Shown piece after piece: positions 10,116 through 21,830 of a stretch of DNA of 64,000 nt. The translations under genes and the position numbers were made by a program. Source of the DNA: Citrus sinensis (Eukaryota; Streptophyta; Magnoliopsida; Sapindales; Rutaceae); contig NC_068563.1 of assembly GCF_022201045.2 (NCBI RefSeq), forward strand, positions 682,001 through 746,000. Direction: 5' to 3'. The number at the start of each line of letters is the position of its first letter. The stretch's first letter is position 1. The notes below the pieces were generated by a model. The model saw only the letters and a program-made list of their open reading frames with translations, did no database searches and was not told the DNA's origin.

Positions 10116-11023
10116 GGGAAAATATCCACCGTCTGCCCGTTTTTTTCAATTTTTTCAAAAATACACAATTCTTTTTCTTTTTTTTTTTTCCTGGAATCCA
10201 CTTAAAGTTCCATTTTGTTTCACTTTTCCACTTCTGTTTGGAATCCGTTAAGGAAACTAAAGGAAACTTTAAAAAATGACCATTTTACCCCCAAAACGAA
10301 AATTACAATTTCACCTTAAAAAGAGCCTAAAATAATCAGATTTAATGATAAATATCGTTATTGGTACGTTAATGAAGTATAAAAAAATCTTAACTACTAG
10401 AGATTATAACTCAATAAAGAGTAATGATATAGCCACAAACTCTTGTACAAACTTATTTTGTACAAACTTATGTGGCATGATAAGATTGGTTGAATTAAAT
10501 ATCACTTGGCCCATATGACTTGTTTTCATTATTTTATATTTTCATTCAACCAATGAATTAGTGCCACGTCAGTTTATACAAAATAAGTTTGTACAATAGT
10601 TTGTGGCTGTATCATTACTCCTCAATAAATAATAAAAATCTACTTATTTTAAATTCAATTGATGGTTTGCGAGATTGAGCTATTTTTAATACTACTATTA
10701 TAATTTAGCATTCTAATTACATGCATATTTAAAAAAAAAAACATGCATTTGATGGTTGTGGAATTAATTTCTTTATTAACCGATGGGGAAAATATTTAGA
10801 TTTAATTTGATTATTTTTGCCAATTTTTAGGGTGAAATTGTTATTTTCGTTTTGAGGGGTAAAATGGATATTTTTTAAGTTTCCGTTAGTTTTCTTAACG
10901 GATTCCAAACGGAAGTGGAAAAGTGAAACCAAAAGTAACTTTAGGTGGATTCCAGCTAAAAAAAAAACAGAATTGTATTTTTGAAAAAGTTGGAAAAAAC
11001 GGGTGGACGGTGTATATTTTTCC
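10116..11023. mobile_element. Long-TIR Mutator-type (MULE) non-autonomous element
   Basis: A perfect 9-bp target-site duplication AAATCCTAA flanks it (10107-10115 and 11024-11032). The termini read GGGAAAATATCCACCGTC and, inward from the right, GGAAAAATATACACCGTC. The two arms (about 10116-10378 and 10763-11023) are inverted copies over some 260 bp with scattered mismatches. A 9-bp duplication plus long inverted arms is typical of Mutator-like elements. There is no transposase. A 202-bp element sits in the spacer between the arms. Confidence 0.85.
10419..10620. mobile_element. 202-bp MITE with ~48-bp TIRs nested in the MULE
   Basis: A perfect 9-bp duplication CTCAATAAA flanks it (10410-10418 and 10621-10629). 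The TIRs start GAGTAATGATATAGCCACAA and GAGTAATGATACAGCCACAA and run about 48 bp with few mismatches. Nine-base duplications point to Mutator-type mobilisation. It inserted after the host element. Confidence 0.88.
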
Positions 11024-11435
11024 AAATCCTAATTTTGGAGAAGATGGTGAATAGTACCAGAATTGGTTTTTTGATGATTCCAGCTTACTCTGACCTCCGA
11101 TTGAAAATCTAAAGCCATCATTGAAACCATGACAAAAAATCGAGTCAGAAGGCGCCAGACCCAACGTCATCGAAGCTGAAAGAGGTGGTGCATGGGTCCC
11201 ACTCTCTGATTATGTGCATGCGCAATTGCGCACGCGCCTGACCGTGTGTGTGGTATAATGCGTCCAGATTAATATTTTCAATATATCTTGCTATTCGGGA
11301 CTCTGATTTGGGTGCCGTTTGATCCGAGATTTAATTTTCTATTTATTTTTAACTTAAAATCAAAGTTTCTTAATTTTTAATTTTGAAATAAAATTTGGAT
11401 CAAAATATATATTATTTCTTGGATGAGCATTATAT

Positions 11436-12343
11436 ATTAATAAATATTTCGCTCTAGTGGGAGCTCGAAAATATGTTTTTCATGGAAAGTGGCTGAAATT
11501 TGATTATATCTCGTATTTTAGTCATTTGTTAACAATTACTAATATCAATTTTGTGTTATTTGTCTTAGATGCCTCCTGTTAGAAAATTGTGGATTGAGAA
11601 AGAGAGATTAATGACAATTAGAGCTTGGGTTTCACTTATGGATCTAATTGAGACTAATAATAACTTATCTCATGAAGAGCTTGTGAAGAAAATGGAGAAT
11701 TATAAGATGGACCATAATCGTTCTATATGCATGAATATAGAAGACATATATGGCATTTTTATCCGCTTAATGTACAGAAAAGTGTATATTAAGTATACAA
11801 ACTGGGATTATTATCAACGAGTCCTCATAAACTCCTTACACGATGATGATAATACACTTGTTTTTAAGGCTCGCATGTTAAAGGAGATCGAGAATCCCTC
11901 GAACACATTATATGTTGAGGTGTGAAATTGAACTAATGGAGAAGCGCCATCTTACTTCAAAAATGAGGCAAACCTCAGTACTTAATATTCACACGAGCCT
12001 TCGAAATGGAAGACAAGCTAGTCGCCTTGGTAGAGGGCAGAAATTATGGTATGAGAAAACCATAAACAGAATCATTAAGAGGGAACAATTGCTTTTATAT
12101 GGAAATAAACTTGAGTATAAGTTGAATGAAAGAGTCACGAGTAATAAAGAATATTTTAAGAACATGTAGAAGAGTCTATATATATTAGTTTAATTATATT
12201 TGGTCATTTCTTTCATTTGTGAATTTTTATTCATTTTGTTGGTTGAACAATATGATTATAGAAAATTTTTAGTTTAATTATGTATTTGTCTAAATATTTT
12301 AGCTCATATACTTTATTATAGACAAATTAATAAATATTTCGCT
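11436..12343. repeat. 18-bp exact direct repeats flanking an orphan block
   Basis: ATTAATAAATATTTCGCT occurs at 11436-11453 and again at 12326-12343. Each copy is followed by a related GTGGGA/GTAGGGA word. The pair brackets the broken reading frame at 11569-12169. It could be a footprint of an insertion or of short-LTR-like ends, or chance in AT-rich DNA. Confidence 0.4.
11569..12169 (+). pseudogene. Unrecognised reading-frame block, apparently frameshifted
   Basis: A 118-codon frame (11569-11925) overlaps a second, shifted frame (11912-12169) by 14 bases. Together they look like one roughly 200-codon coding stretch broken by a frameshift. The product is charged and rich in Lys, Glu and Asn. 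A CTTAG just before the first ATG could be a splice acceptor. I recognise no domain. It lies in a transposon-rich region between the nested elements and the GGPPS gene, so it may derive from a mobile element or be a captured gene fragment. Confidence 0.3.
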
Positions 12344-13859
12344 GTTGTAGGGAACATTATTGTATCCTGTCTCTTTGTTGTAGGGAACTGTTGATGTAAT
12401 GTAAAATATGAAGAAGAAATAGGGTAAACATGAATTATAATTAAAAAAATATTAAAATATTGATTTTGTTTCTGATTTGAATAAGGATAATTCTAGGGTT
12501 TAGGTAATAATTTTAAGAATATTTATGAAATTGTATTAAAGGATAAAATTGGCTCTTAAAATCAAAATATAAAAGTTATTCCTTCCATACTTTTTAAACT
12601 CAATTGTAGAAGTGGGTGATTTTGACAAAAGTGATTTTAATTATTTTTACCAAACACCAAAATTAACTTTTAGATTTTTGAAATCACTTTTAAACCTATT
12701 AAAAGCAATCCCAAATAAGCTCAAAAGATGATATTAGGAATAGATAAGTAGAGAAACAAGGAAAGTAGAATTTAAAAAAGTTAATAATAATTACAAAGAA
12801 TAATATTATTAATTTTAGCGCAGCCCAATTTCATTAGTTTTTTTATTACAAAAGAAATTTAAATTCACATTAATTTCAATTATTAAATTAATTATGATTT
12901 AAAGATTGAGATTTTGTGTAAAAATTTATGTTTATATATCTGAATCAATTGAATATACAAACTACAATAAAAATTTTCTTAATTTTGTATTTAATTAAGA
13001 AAAAAATTTCAAAATTGATTAAAAATTTTGACAATTACCTTATATTTTCATAATTTTTCAATTAATTAAAAATTATACAATTCATTAAATAATTAAAAAT
13101 ATTTATATTCCCAAAATATAAAACTAAATATAGTAAAATAATTTGTCATTGCCTTCTCATACTAAAAATAATAATTTGTCTGAACATTATAATTATAGAA
13201 AAATTTTATTATAGTTTATATGTTCAATTGATTCAGATAGGTGAAAAATCTTAAGCTGCATTAATTAATCTTCCATTATAGCGATAAAAACCTATTAGTT
13301 GCACTAATCTTTCACTATAACATTAAAAATTTATTATTCATGTTATCTTCTAATTAAAGTGTGAAAGGGAATCACTGAATATCATATGTGTTTAATAATT
13401 AATTATGTCAATAAGAAGGGTCATGTACGAAGGTGATGACCAATAATAACACTGGGTTTCGTTCTTCTTCTTTTTTTTTTTGTTTTCTTTTCTTTCTGAA
13501 TTGATCCAATGGGTTTATAATTGATTAGCTGTGTCTTTATGGTAAATAATTTTTAAAAATTTCATTTTTATATCAATTTCTCCGTCATTGCCTCCGACTT
13601 TTATACTAATCTTTGGATAATACAATTATAATGACCTAAAAGTTTAGGTTTATACTACTCTTTGGGTAATACAATTTTAATGACCTAAAAAATTATTTCT
13701 TTCTGTATGTATTGTTGACCTAAAAATTTATTAATACATTGTTTAAAATTTCATATAAGAAACACCAACTTTCTTTTTCTATAAAAAGTTTTTTCTATAA
13801 CAAGACATTTCCTAAAACTAAAGAACCCTTTTGCCACAAGGGTAACAACTATGAACTTC
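12344..13859. other. Geneless AT-rich spacer upstream of the GGPPS small subunit
   Basis: No gene. The segment at about 12585-12725 (AAAAGTGATTTT and AAATCACTTTT words, ending in CCCAAATAAGCTC) resembles the end of a Harbinger-like element and has relatives at 44440-44600. A matching left end was not fixed. Confidence 0.4.
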
Positions 13860-13867
13860 TATAAATA
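13860..13867 (+). promoter_or_regulatory. TATA box of the GGPPS small-subunit gene
   Basis: TATAAATA lies about 196 bp upstream of the ATG at 14063, implying a leader of about 165 bp. The flanking sequence otherwise lacks TATA-like motifs at this spacing. Confidence 0.5.
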
Positions 13868-14062
13868 AAGGGATTCAAGTGTAATTATCCCTAATCGTTT
13901 TCCATTTTGCCGTCTCCCCTATCACTGAAATCACGTTGTAGATATATTAAAATTTCCATCCTTGTTTCCTTATGCTAAAATCTTTACGCCGGAACAATCA
14001 CAAACGCTTCAATTCAACCTGTACTCCAAAACACCAAAGAAACAATTTTTTTAAAAAAAAAA

Positions 14063-15765
14063 ATGATTTTTTCATCAGCATTATTAGCAAACCCGCCATG
14101 TGTTTGCCTTCCAAGAAAATTCCCCGTTCGTTGTTCGTCTTTACCAGTCTCTGCTGCAAGCCAGTTGAGATCCACCCAGTTTGATTTGAAGACTTACTGG
14201 ACTACCCTTATTACTGAAATTGATCAGAATTTGGAAAAAGCAATCACAGTTAAGTACCCAGAGCAGATCTATGAATCCATGAGATATTCGGTGTTAGCCA
14301 AGGGAACTAAGCGGGCGCCGCCTGTCATGTGTGTGGCAGCTTGCGAGCTCTTTGGTGTTAATCGGATTGCAGCTTTTCCCACAGCTTGCGCTCTTGAAAT
14401 GGTACGGTTTGTGCAGCTCATTTTTGTTTTTGTTTATTGACATTTTTATTATTATTCTTTTTGTGTTGGTTATGAAGAGTTTGAATTGGGCTTACTTTTG
14501 GGCATCGGAAGATGTTGAATTAGATCTTCAGTTGGCTTGTTTTTGTGTTGGTTGTTTATAATTGCCGTGGGAGTGGGACGATGAAGAATTTGATAAGTGT
14601 TTTGATAAAGTTTATGGTTTTGTGCTTTGAATCTTGCCCATAATTCTGTTTGGTTGTGGCACTTAGTTTTATAGGCTTGAGAATCTTGATGTAAATGAGA
14701 ATGATACCTATAGGATTCTGAACATGTAAGAATTGCTGAAGAAAGATTTAAAAAGCTTATTCTATTGTGGTGAAAGGCTTCTCATTCCTTGTTCTTATGC
14801 ATTAATTTTTGGTGTTCTAAGCAATCTGACAGTGAAATTGCGATTAGACATCTTCTAGTGAATTTAGTTTCAAGGCTCAATCTAGTGCAGCCAACCAAAA
14901 AAAAAAAAAAAATTTCTTAATATTTTAGAAGCTTTTTCTGTTGCCTTTGCAGCAAAAATTTTATCCGAGTTTTGATATTGGTAATTTCAAGATGTTTAAG
15001 AAAAAAGTATAGTATTTCAATAATATGTTTCTGTTGGATAACAAGGTCTGAGGATGGCTGTGAGTATTTGCATTGGTTATCCCCTTTTTCTAATCACAGG
15101 TCCATGCTGCTTCATTGATTCATGACGATCTTCCTTGCATGGATGATGACCCATCTCGCCGAGGTCAGCCCTCAAACCACACAGTCTATGGTGTTGACAT
15201 AGCTATCCTTGCAGGGGATGCACTCTTCCCCCTTGGTTTCCAACACATTGTGTCCCACACACCCCCCCATCTCGTGCCTGAGCCCCGTGTCCTTCGGGTG
15301 ATTGCTGAGATTGCCCGTGCTGTGGGGTCCACTGGCATGGCTGCCGGGCAGTTCCTTGATCTTGAGGGTGAACCCAACTTGGTTGAATTTGTCCAGGAGA
15401 AAAAATTCGGTGAAATGAGTGAGTGCTCAGCGGTGTGTGGTGGGTTCTTGGCTGGTGCAGATGATGATGAGATACAGAGCTTGCGGAGGTATGGAAGAGC
15501 TGTTGGGGTATTATACCAAGTAGTTGATGACATATTGGAAGCAAAGGCACAGACTCCAAGAGATGAAGAGAAGAAGAAAAAGAAGGGGAAGAGCTATGTG
15601 GCATTCTACGGGGTTGAGAAGGCTATGGAGGTGGCTGAGGAACTTAGAGCCAAGGCTAAAGAGGAATTGGATAGGTTCAAGAAGTATGGAGACAACGTGT
15701 TACCGCTTTATAGTTTTATTGATTATGCTGCGGATAGAGAATTTTCTGTTGTTGATTCAAGGTGA
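14063..15765 (+). CDS. GGR: Heterodimeric geranylgeranyl diphosphate synthase small subunit, type II (SSU-II/GGR), plastid
   Basis: Exon 1 is 14063-14401 and exon 2 is 15100-15765, phase 0, 334 residues. The first ~45 residues, rich in Ser and basic residues, look like a chloroplast transit peptide. The isoprenyl synthase fold carries the first Asp-rich motif DDLPCMDDD (122-130). The second Asp-rich motif, normally DDxxD, is DDILE (256-260). Two CxxxC motifs, C90-C94 and C222-C226, are the hallmark through which small subunits bind catalytic GGPPS. This protein therefore most likely does not make GGPP efficiently alone. It forms a heterodimer with plastid GGPPS and steers prenyl diphosphate output toward GPP or GGPP for chlorophyll, carotenoid and terpenoid synthesis. 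A lysine run (about 270-277) is a local oddity. The closest recalled relative is Arabidopsis At4g38460. Confidence 0.93.
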
Positions 15766-17381
15766 TGTCAGCCTTTGTGCATTATGCTGCAGGAGGACGA
15801 ATTTAGCATTGGTGATGATGGGCTTTGGGACAATGTTGATTGTTGTGAATTATCTCGCAGTTTGATACACAGTACAGAGTTGAGTTAACCAGTAAACTGG
15901 TTGACATAAAGCCTGTCTTCCTTTGAAGGAGGAAACTTGTACTTGATTGTGTGTTTGTAGCTGTACTTCTGCATTGTGACTTTGTCTCTTGTAGAGTGTT
16001 ATGTGGGTCAAAGAAAAGCACATTGTGTTTGCCGGACATTGACAAAAATTAATGAGGTATATAATAACAAGGAAGGAATTTAAGATCCTTTTGTTTCTTC
16101 TTCATTCATGGAATTTAAGATCCTTTCAAAGTTTCAATCAAAGTCTTAAAAGATTCCCCTTTGTCTGTAAGATTACAATTTTAACCTTGCTTCTGATTGG
16201 ATTAAGATTAAAAACCAAACAAAAAGAAGACGAATAAGAAGATTAAGCAGAGGAGAGGGAGAGAGTTATTTAAACTAATATTCGACTCTCTCTCTACAAC
16301 CTCTGGAGATTTATTAGTTATATTTGAGAAAGGGGTTTCTTAAGATAAATTGAGGGGTGGCAGCGGCACCACTCTTCCGGCAATCCCCGTAAAGACCATT
16401 TTACAGCCCAACGGGCAACCCAACCCGGTTGACAAAGGACGGAACGTAATGATGTTAACTGAACTCCAAATACAGTTACCGTATGAATATCGTCTTCAGA
16501 TATTTACAGCGGATCCTAAAACTCTTGCAATTTCTCAGTAAAGACAGAATCTTTCCATTGCATCAAAATCGGTCCCAAATCATTAGTGTAACAACTGAAA
16601 TACTCAAAATTTTAAGTTCAAAAGGAAATTAACACAATCAATGATCGTGTCTTATTTGTCGCAGTTCATTTATGAAGCATAATATATTCATATTATAATA
16701 TCTTAATCTACAAGAATATTTATAACACGAATATTATTTATATTGTTACTATTGTATTATGTCAAAATATTTATCTATTTACCCATCCATGTCTAGTGTT
16801 AATTAGATATTAATCATGCAGTTGCATTCATCTTGTACTAGTCATGTCTAATAAAAATGATTCATTTAGTAATCATATCAATTTTGTATCTTGTACTAGC
16901 CATGTCTAATAAAAATGATTCATTTAGTAATCATATCAATTTTGTGGTGTCTGTAAATATTTTGACATGAATAATAAATAAGTCATATTTATATTAATTT
17001 AAATTTGACATAACACAAACCTCATACGATAGCACAAATTAACACCCCCTATCCAAAAAAAGAAAAAGATAAGGGGGTCAGGGTTGAAAGGATAATGCGG
17101 CCAAGTAAAATAAAGATAAGTGACCTATTTCATACAAAATCAACAAACTATACGCTTACTTGGAAAAGTATAAAGTGAAAGGATGTATTTGTGATTATCC
17201 CATTTCATAACATAGCAAATCTAACATGTCAACTACTTGCTAGTACATTCATAGTATTCACTATTCAGCGTCAGCATAGTAAGCCGAGCCAAAGTGAACC
17301 CGATAAGAAACCTCTCCTTTAAAACAACACTCAATCAAATTATCAACAGATCGAGTCTGCGAGAGAAGAAAGCAAAGGCAA
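15766..17381. other. Spacer between the GGPPS subunit and the F-box gene
   Basis: The first ~280 bp is probably the GGPPS 3' UTR. A 63-codon frame at 16350-16541 has no ATG-supported context or recognised domain. A 58-bp tandem duplication is annotated separately. No TATA box of good match was seen before 17382. Confidence 0.5.
16831..16946. repeat. 58-bp tandem duplication
   Basis: Two adjacent 58-bp units starting TCTTGTACTAGTCATGTC (16831) and TCTTGTACTAGCCATGTC (16889) are nearly identical. They lie in noncoding DNA about 440 bp upstream of the F-box gene. Confidence 0.85.
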
Positions 17382-20238
17382 ATGGCCGCTGCCGAAACCA
17401 GCGGCAAGAGCCTAGATCAGCTGCCTGCGGCTCTCTTGTGTACCATAATCACAAAGCTTGACGTGGCTTCGATCTCCTCCGTTGCTGCTACTTGCAGTAC
17501 TTTCAGGGCCTGTGCCGCTCAGATCCTCTCTTTTCTGACCAGTTTCCATCTTCTTGTAAGTTGTTTGTTTATGCCGTTTCAGCTGTTGGTTATCAAAGTT
17601 TTATCTTTTTTTCTTGCTTAATTTGATTGTGGGTTTTTTTTTTTTTCTTCTAATGAATAAAGCATGTGTGAGAAAACCCCAGAGGTTCATATGAATGTTG
17701 GTGAAAATTTGTGGGGGGCAGAATGAAAGAAAATCAAAGCTAAAGAGTCTCAAATTATTTGCATGTTATATTTGTTTTGGAATGAAATTAATTCAAGAGA
17801 AGTTATGTGGGTTCTGGTTTCTTTTTAGTTGATTTCGTTTATGAAGTGGAATTGATCTTTGTTGGTGGATTTACGTTGAAGGATATTGCACTGTCGACGG
17901 AAATTATCAAGCCTTTGTTACCACCAAATCCATATCTTAGGAGCTTAAAGGTTGATTGTGGTAAGCTTGATGATTCAGCCATTGAGCTTATGCTTCGGCC
18001 TACATTGCACGAGCTTTGTCTGCATAATTGTGCAGATTTTAGTGGGAAGTTGCTTTCTGAGATCGGAGGGAAATGCAAGGATCTAAGGTCTATTCTTCAT
18101 TCCCATCTCTTTTATCCTCATAAGAATAGTCGCATGCTGTGATCTAGAACGCATTGTTGCTATAATTATGGTGAAATATATGAGTTTATTTAGCTTCGCT
18201 TTATTATTAGCAACCTTGTTATTGGATTCTATGTCAACTTTCCTTCAGGTCCCTGTACTTGGGTTCTGTTGCTGAAAAGAGGGGACGGTCTATTCATATC
18301 TCTGATTTGGAGGAGTTGCTCAATGGTTGTCCTCAATTAGAAGTAAGCTAGTTTCCGGAGTAGTTAATAAAAGAGTGAATGGAAAATATAGGGAAAACAA
18401 TTTGTCTAGATATTTGAAATGGATCAGTTGATTTCAGGGCCATCTGGTGGTTTAGTCATGGATTTGATCAGCTTCTTCTACTTCTGTTAAAATATTATCT
18501 AAGAAACAAAAATGAATTTTGTACATGATGAAGTTTCCTTTGAAGCTATTTGGTTGATAAGAAGCTATTTGGTTGATATTCTGGTTAAATATATTAAAAA
18601 AGGGAAAAAAAAAATTGGTTGAACCTGCTGAAGTTTCCTTAGATTCTACGCAGCTGATGTTTTTATCTACTTTGTATTAGATACGTTATGTTAATTTTTC
18701 ATCTTACATTTTGCACTCGAAATTTCTGTGACATTTTTGGATCATCCACTACTTGTTATCTAATGTTTTTGTGATTGTTTTGGTAGGCATTGATCCTAAT
18801 GTTTGACATCTCACTCTTTCTTCGTCATAACTTTGCTCGAGTTTGGGCTTTAGCTTCAGAAAAGCTAACTTCTCTTGAGATCGGCTACATATCTTCTGTT
18901 ATGGTGACCGAATTGCTTAGCCCAAATGTCGAACCCCATCAATCACCGAACCAAATTCGACCATCCATATTGCCAGGCATTCAGAAGTTATGCCTTTCAG
19001 TTGACTACATTACTGATGCTATGGTTGGCACAATATCACAAGGACTTGTCTCCTTGACACATTTGGATCTTCGAGATGCTCCCCTTATAGAACCAAGGAT
19101 AACATTTGATCTCACAAACTCTGGCCTTCAACAGATTAATCAACATGGGAAATTGAAACACCTCTCACTCATCCGGAGCCAGGAGTTCCTCATCACCTAT
19201 TTTAGAAGAGTTAATGATCTCGGCATTCTTTTAATGGCTGACAAGTGTGCAAGCATGGAAAGTATTTGTCTTGGTGGCTTCTGTCGTGTTACAGATACAG
19301 GGTTCAAGACAATTCTGCATTCCTGCTCTAACCTATACAAGCTTAGGGTGTCTCATGGGACTCAGTTGACCGATTTGGTTTTCCATGACATCTCTGCAAC
19401 TTCTCTTTCGTTGACACATGTTTGCTTGAGATGGTGTAATCTTCTAACCAATCATGCCATCAAAAGCTTGGCATCCAACACAGGTATTAAAGTTCTTGAC
19501 TTGAGAGATTGCAAAAACCTTGGGGACGAAGCCCTTCGAGCAATCAGTTCCCTTCCTCAATTGAAGATTTTATTATTGGATGGGTCTGATATAAGTGATG
19601 TGGGTGTGTCTTATTTAAGACTCACTGTCATAACTTCATTAGTTAAGTTGTCTCTTAGAGGGTGCAAGAGACTCACAGACAAATGCATCTCTGCTCTGTT
19701 TGATGGCACTTCTAAACTGCAGCTTCAAGAATTGGATCTGTCAAATCTCCCACACCTCTCCGATAATGGGATTTTGACACTGGCAACATGTCGGGTGCCA
19801 ATCTCAGAACTCCGAGTGCGACAATGTCCGCTGATAGGTGACACCTCTGTTATTGCACTGGCCTCAATGCTGGTTGATGACGACAGATGGTATGGTAGTA
19901 GCATAAGGTTGTTGGATCTTTATAACTGTGGTGGCATAACACAGCTTGCATTCCGGTGGTTAAAGAAACCTTACTTTCCAAGGTTGAGATGGTTGGGAGT
20001 GACAGGGAGTGTAAATAGAGATATCTTAGATGCTTTAGCCAGGAGTAGACCATTCCTGAACGTGGCTTGCCGTGGTGAGGAACTGGGTGTTGACCAGTGG
20101 GATAACTCTGATGGTATGTACATGCATGACTATGATGAGGTCGACGAACTTGAGCAGTGGCTTATGGAAGGAGAGGACGAGAGTGACAACGACGAGGAGA
20201 TGGCCAATGCAGAAATCAATGCAGAACCAATGGAGTAA
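17382..20238 (+). CDS. FBL10: F-box/LRR-repeat protein 10-like
   Basis: Four exons (17382-17555, 17882-18087, 18249-18342, 18787-20238) with GT-AG junctions and consistent phases give 641 residues. The N-terminus holds an F-box-like helical segment (LDQLPAALLCTIITKLD, about 11-27, extending to ~50) that would bind SKP1 in an SCF ubiquitin ligase. The rest is a curved array of leucine-rich repeats of the CC type (repeats such as LDLRDCKNLGDEAL and LSLRGCKRLTDKC) that would select a target protein. The tail is very acidic (EGEDESDNDEE). The conserved C-terminal region around CRGEELGVDQWD matches my recollection of Arabidopsis At2g17020. The substrate is unknown. Confidence 0.88.
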
Positions 20239-21689
20239 TTTGCTAAGATAAGGTTTCACCTTGTATGTATGCATGTACGTGTAACTTGTATCAGTTTTCA
20301 TTGATTGTGTATATCTACATACTGTTAACTCTTACATGTAAATTTGTGTTTAAATTTCGCAAAGCCTTGAGTTTGCTTTCGCTTTTGAACACTGTTGATT
20401 GTAGTTCTTTGCTAATAACTCCATAGGATTTCATTTTGCTACGAAATGATTAAAAATGAAACAGGCTTTGCTATGATATGTTTAATCAAACATATCGTGC
20501 ATAGGAACAATCTTGCGGAGCCGTAGATCATTGAAGCGGTTGCATTACTTAGTTATGTGTTTTAGTGCACAGATTCTTCAACTCTCCTGTTTTGGCAATT
20601 TTAGTGTGCTCTCTGTTAATTTCACATATCTGCTATTGAAATTACAATTATTATACGTTTAGTGAGAGTCTAAATCGTTACAGTTATAACGTAGTCTAGA
20701 GATTACCAAGCATAGCTTGAAACCTACGTCAAATAAAAGGCGAGTTCTGCCGACAATCAAAATTAGAATTTTATGTTTATATGTCACTGCGTTTTGACGA
20801 GACAAGCCCTGGTGGGTGAAGCTCCAATCCAAGGTATCAGTTATAACAAATGATAATAATGTTTGTTGACTAGTAACCTTATCCACACCCAAAAAAAAAG
20901 AAAAAAAATTGTTGATGGTGATCCACTGATCCTGCGTTCTTGGTGCCTGCCCCCACCAACTTTGTTCAAAGGAATATTTAAAGTGGATTCCTATTTCATC
21001 TTTAGGCCCTCATTGATGTTCATTATCTTGCTTCTTTTATATTTTTATGCTGGGTGGGGTGGCCATGAAAGTGATGCTTGTCTCCTTTCTGTGCATCAAT
21101 TATTACTGTGAAGATCTATGAAGATCATTTCTGTCAATGATGGCAAAAGATTCCACTTCAATTCTTCATCAAATTGTTTATTACTTAAAATCTGTTGGCG
21201 TTACAATCAGCGAGTTATGAGAGTTAATTCCATACAAATATAACATAACTAGTCTCTTGACTACTAAGGTTTTCTTTAGCATAGTTTTTTAAATAGAATT
21301 TATTTAAATAGAACCTTTGTTAATAGAATTTTTACGAGTGGAATTTTCATTAAAAATATTTTAATTGTTTGATAGTTAATGAGAGCTTTTACTAAAAATT
21401 GTAAAATGACTTTAACAAGTAAATTTTATAACGTTATGTTATTAAAAAAATAAAATAAATTTGTCAAATAAAAATGATATTTTTAGATAATTTAACATTT
21501 TAAATATACTTTTCAACGTCAATCACTAAAATTTTAAAATTTAAGCTTCGAAACGTTAGAGGCAAAATAATTTATTTAATTTTTAAAAACTCTACTAAAA
21601 AAATAACCAAATAACAACCAAAAAAATTGAAAATGACTTATGGCATTAAATGAATACTTATGTCTAATAAACGAGTCATACCAAACATG

Positions 21690-21830
21690 CACTAAATATA
21701 TTTTTAGCTGAAAAATATACGCTATATAAAGATAGTAATTAACGAGAGAAAATTTTAAATCTCGCATAGCTGGGGACTTGAACTTTTTCGTTAGTCTATA
21801 CCCCATGGCCGGGTGATTTCCATGCACCAA
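21690..21830 (-). mobile_element. tRNA-derived SINE-like fragment
   Basis: On the minus strand, CGGCCATGGGGTATAGACTAA (box A-like, slightly degenerate) is followed by AAGTTCAAGTCCCC (box B-like; plus strand 21772-21785). Order and spacing fit a pol III internal promoter. No full tRNA fold, tail or target duplication was established. Confidence 0.3.

Larger units (their letters stand above)
8222..11290 (+). mobile_element. LTR-retrotransposon remnant (copia-like) hosting later insertions
   Basis: TGGTATCAAAGC at 9705-9716 is one base off the common plant primer-binding site for initiator Met-tRNA. It follows an LTR-type CA end (9702-9703) by one base. Upstream is a TATA motif (9470-9477) and a GA-rich leader as in LTRs. 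Downstream is the kind of leader often seen in copia elements. The presumed LTR begins with TG near 8222 and is split by the hAT element at 8295. The leader is split by the element at 10116. No gag, protease, integrase or reverse transcriptase frame is left, and no 3' LTR was found. The left end and the far right limit are guesses. Confidence 0.4.

Noticed and set aside
15186..15604. Long frames on the minus strand opposite GGPPS exon 2
   Set aside because: They are mirror frames of a GC-richer, clearly conserved coding exon on the plus strand.
20863..21111. 82-codon frame after the F-box gene
   Set aside because: No domain, poor composition, and an A-rich start; no evidence of a promoter or splice structure.
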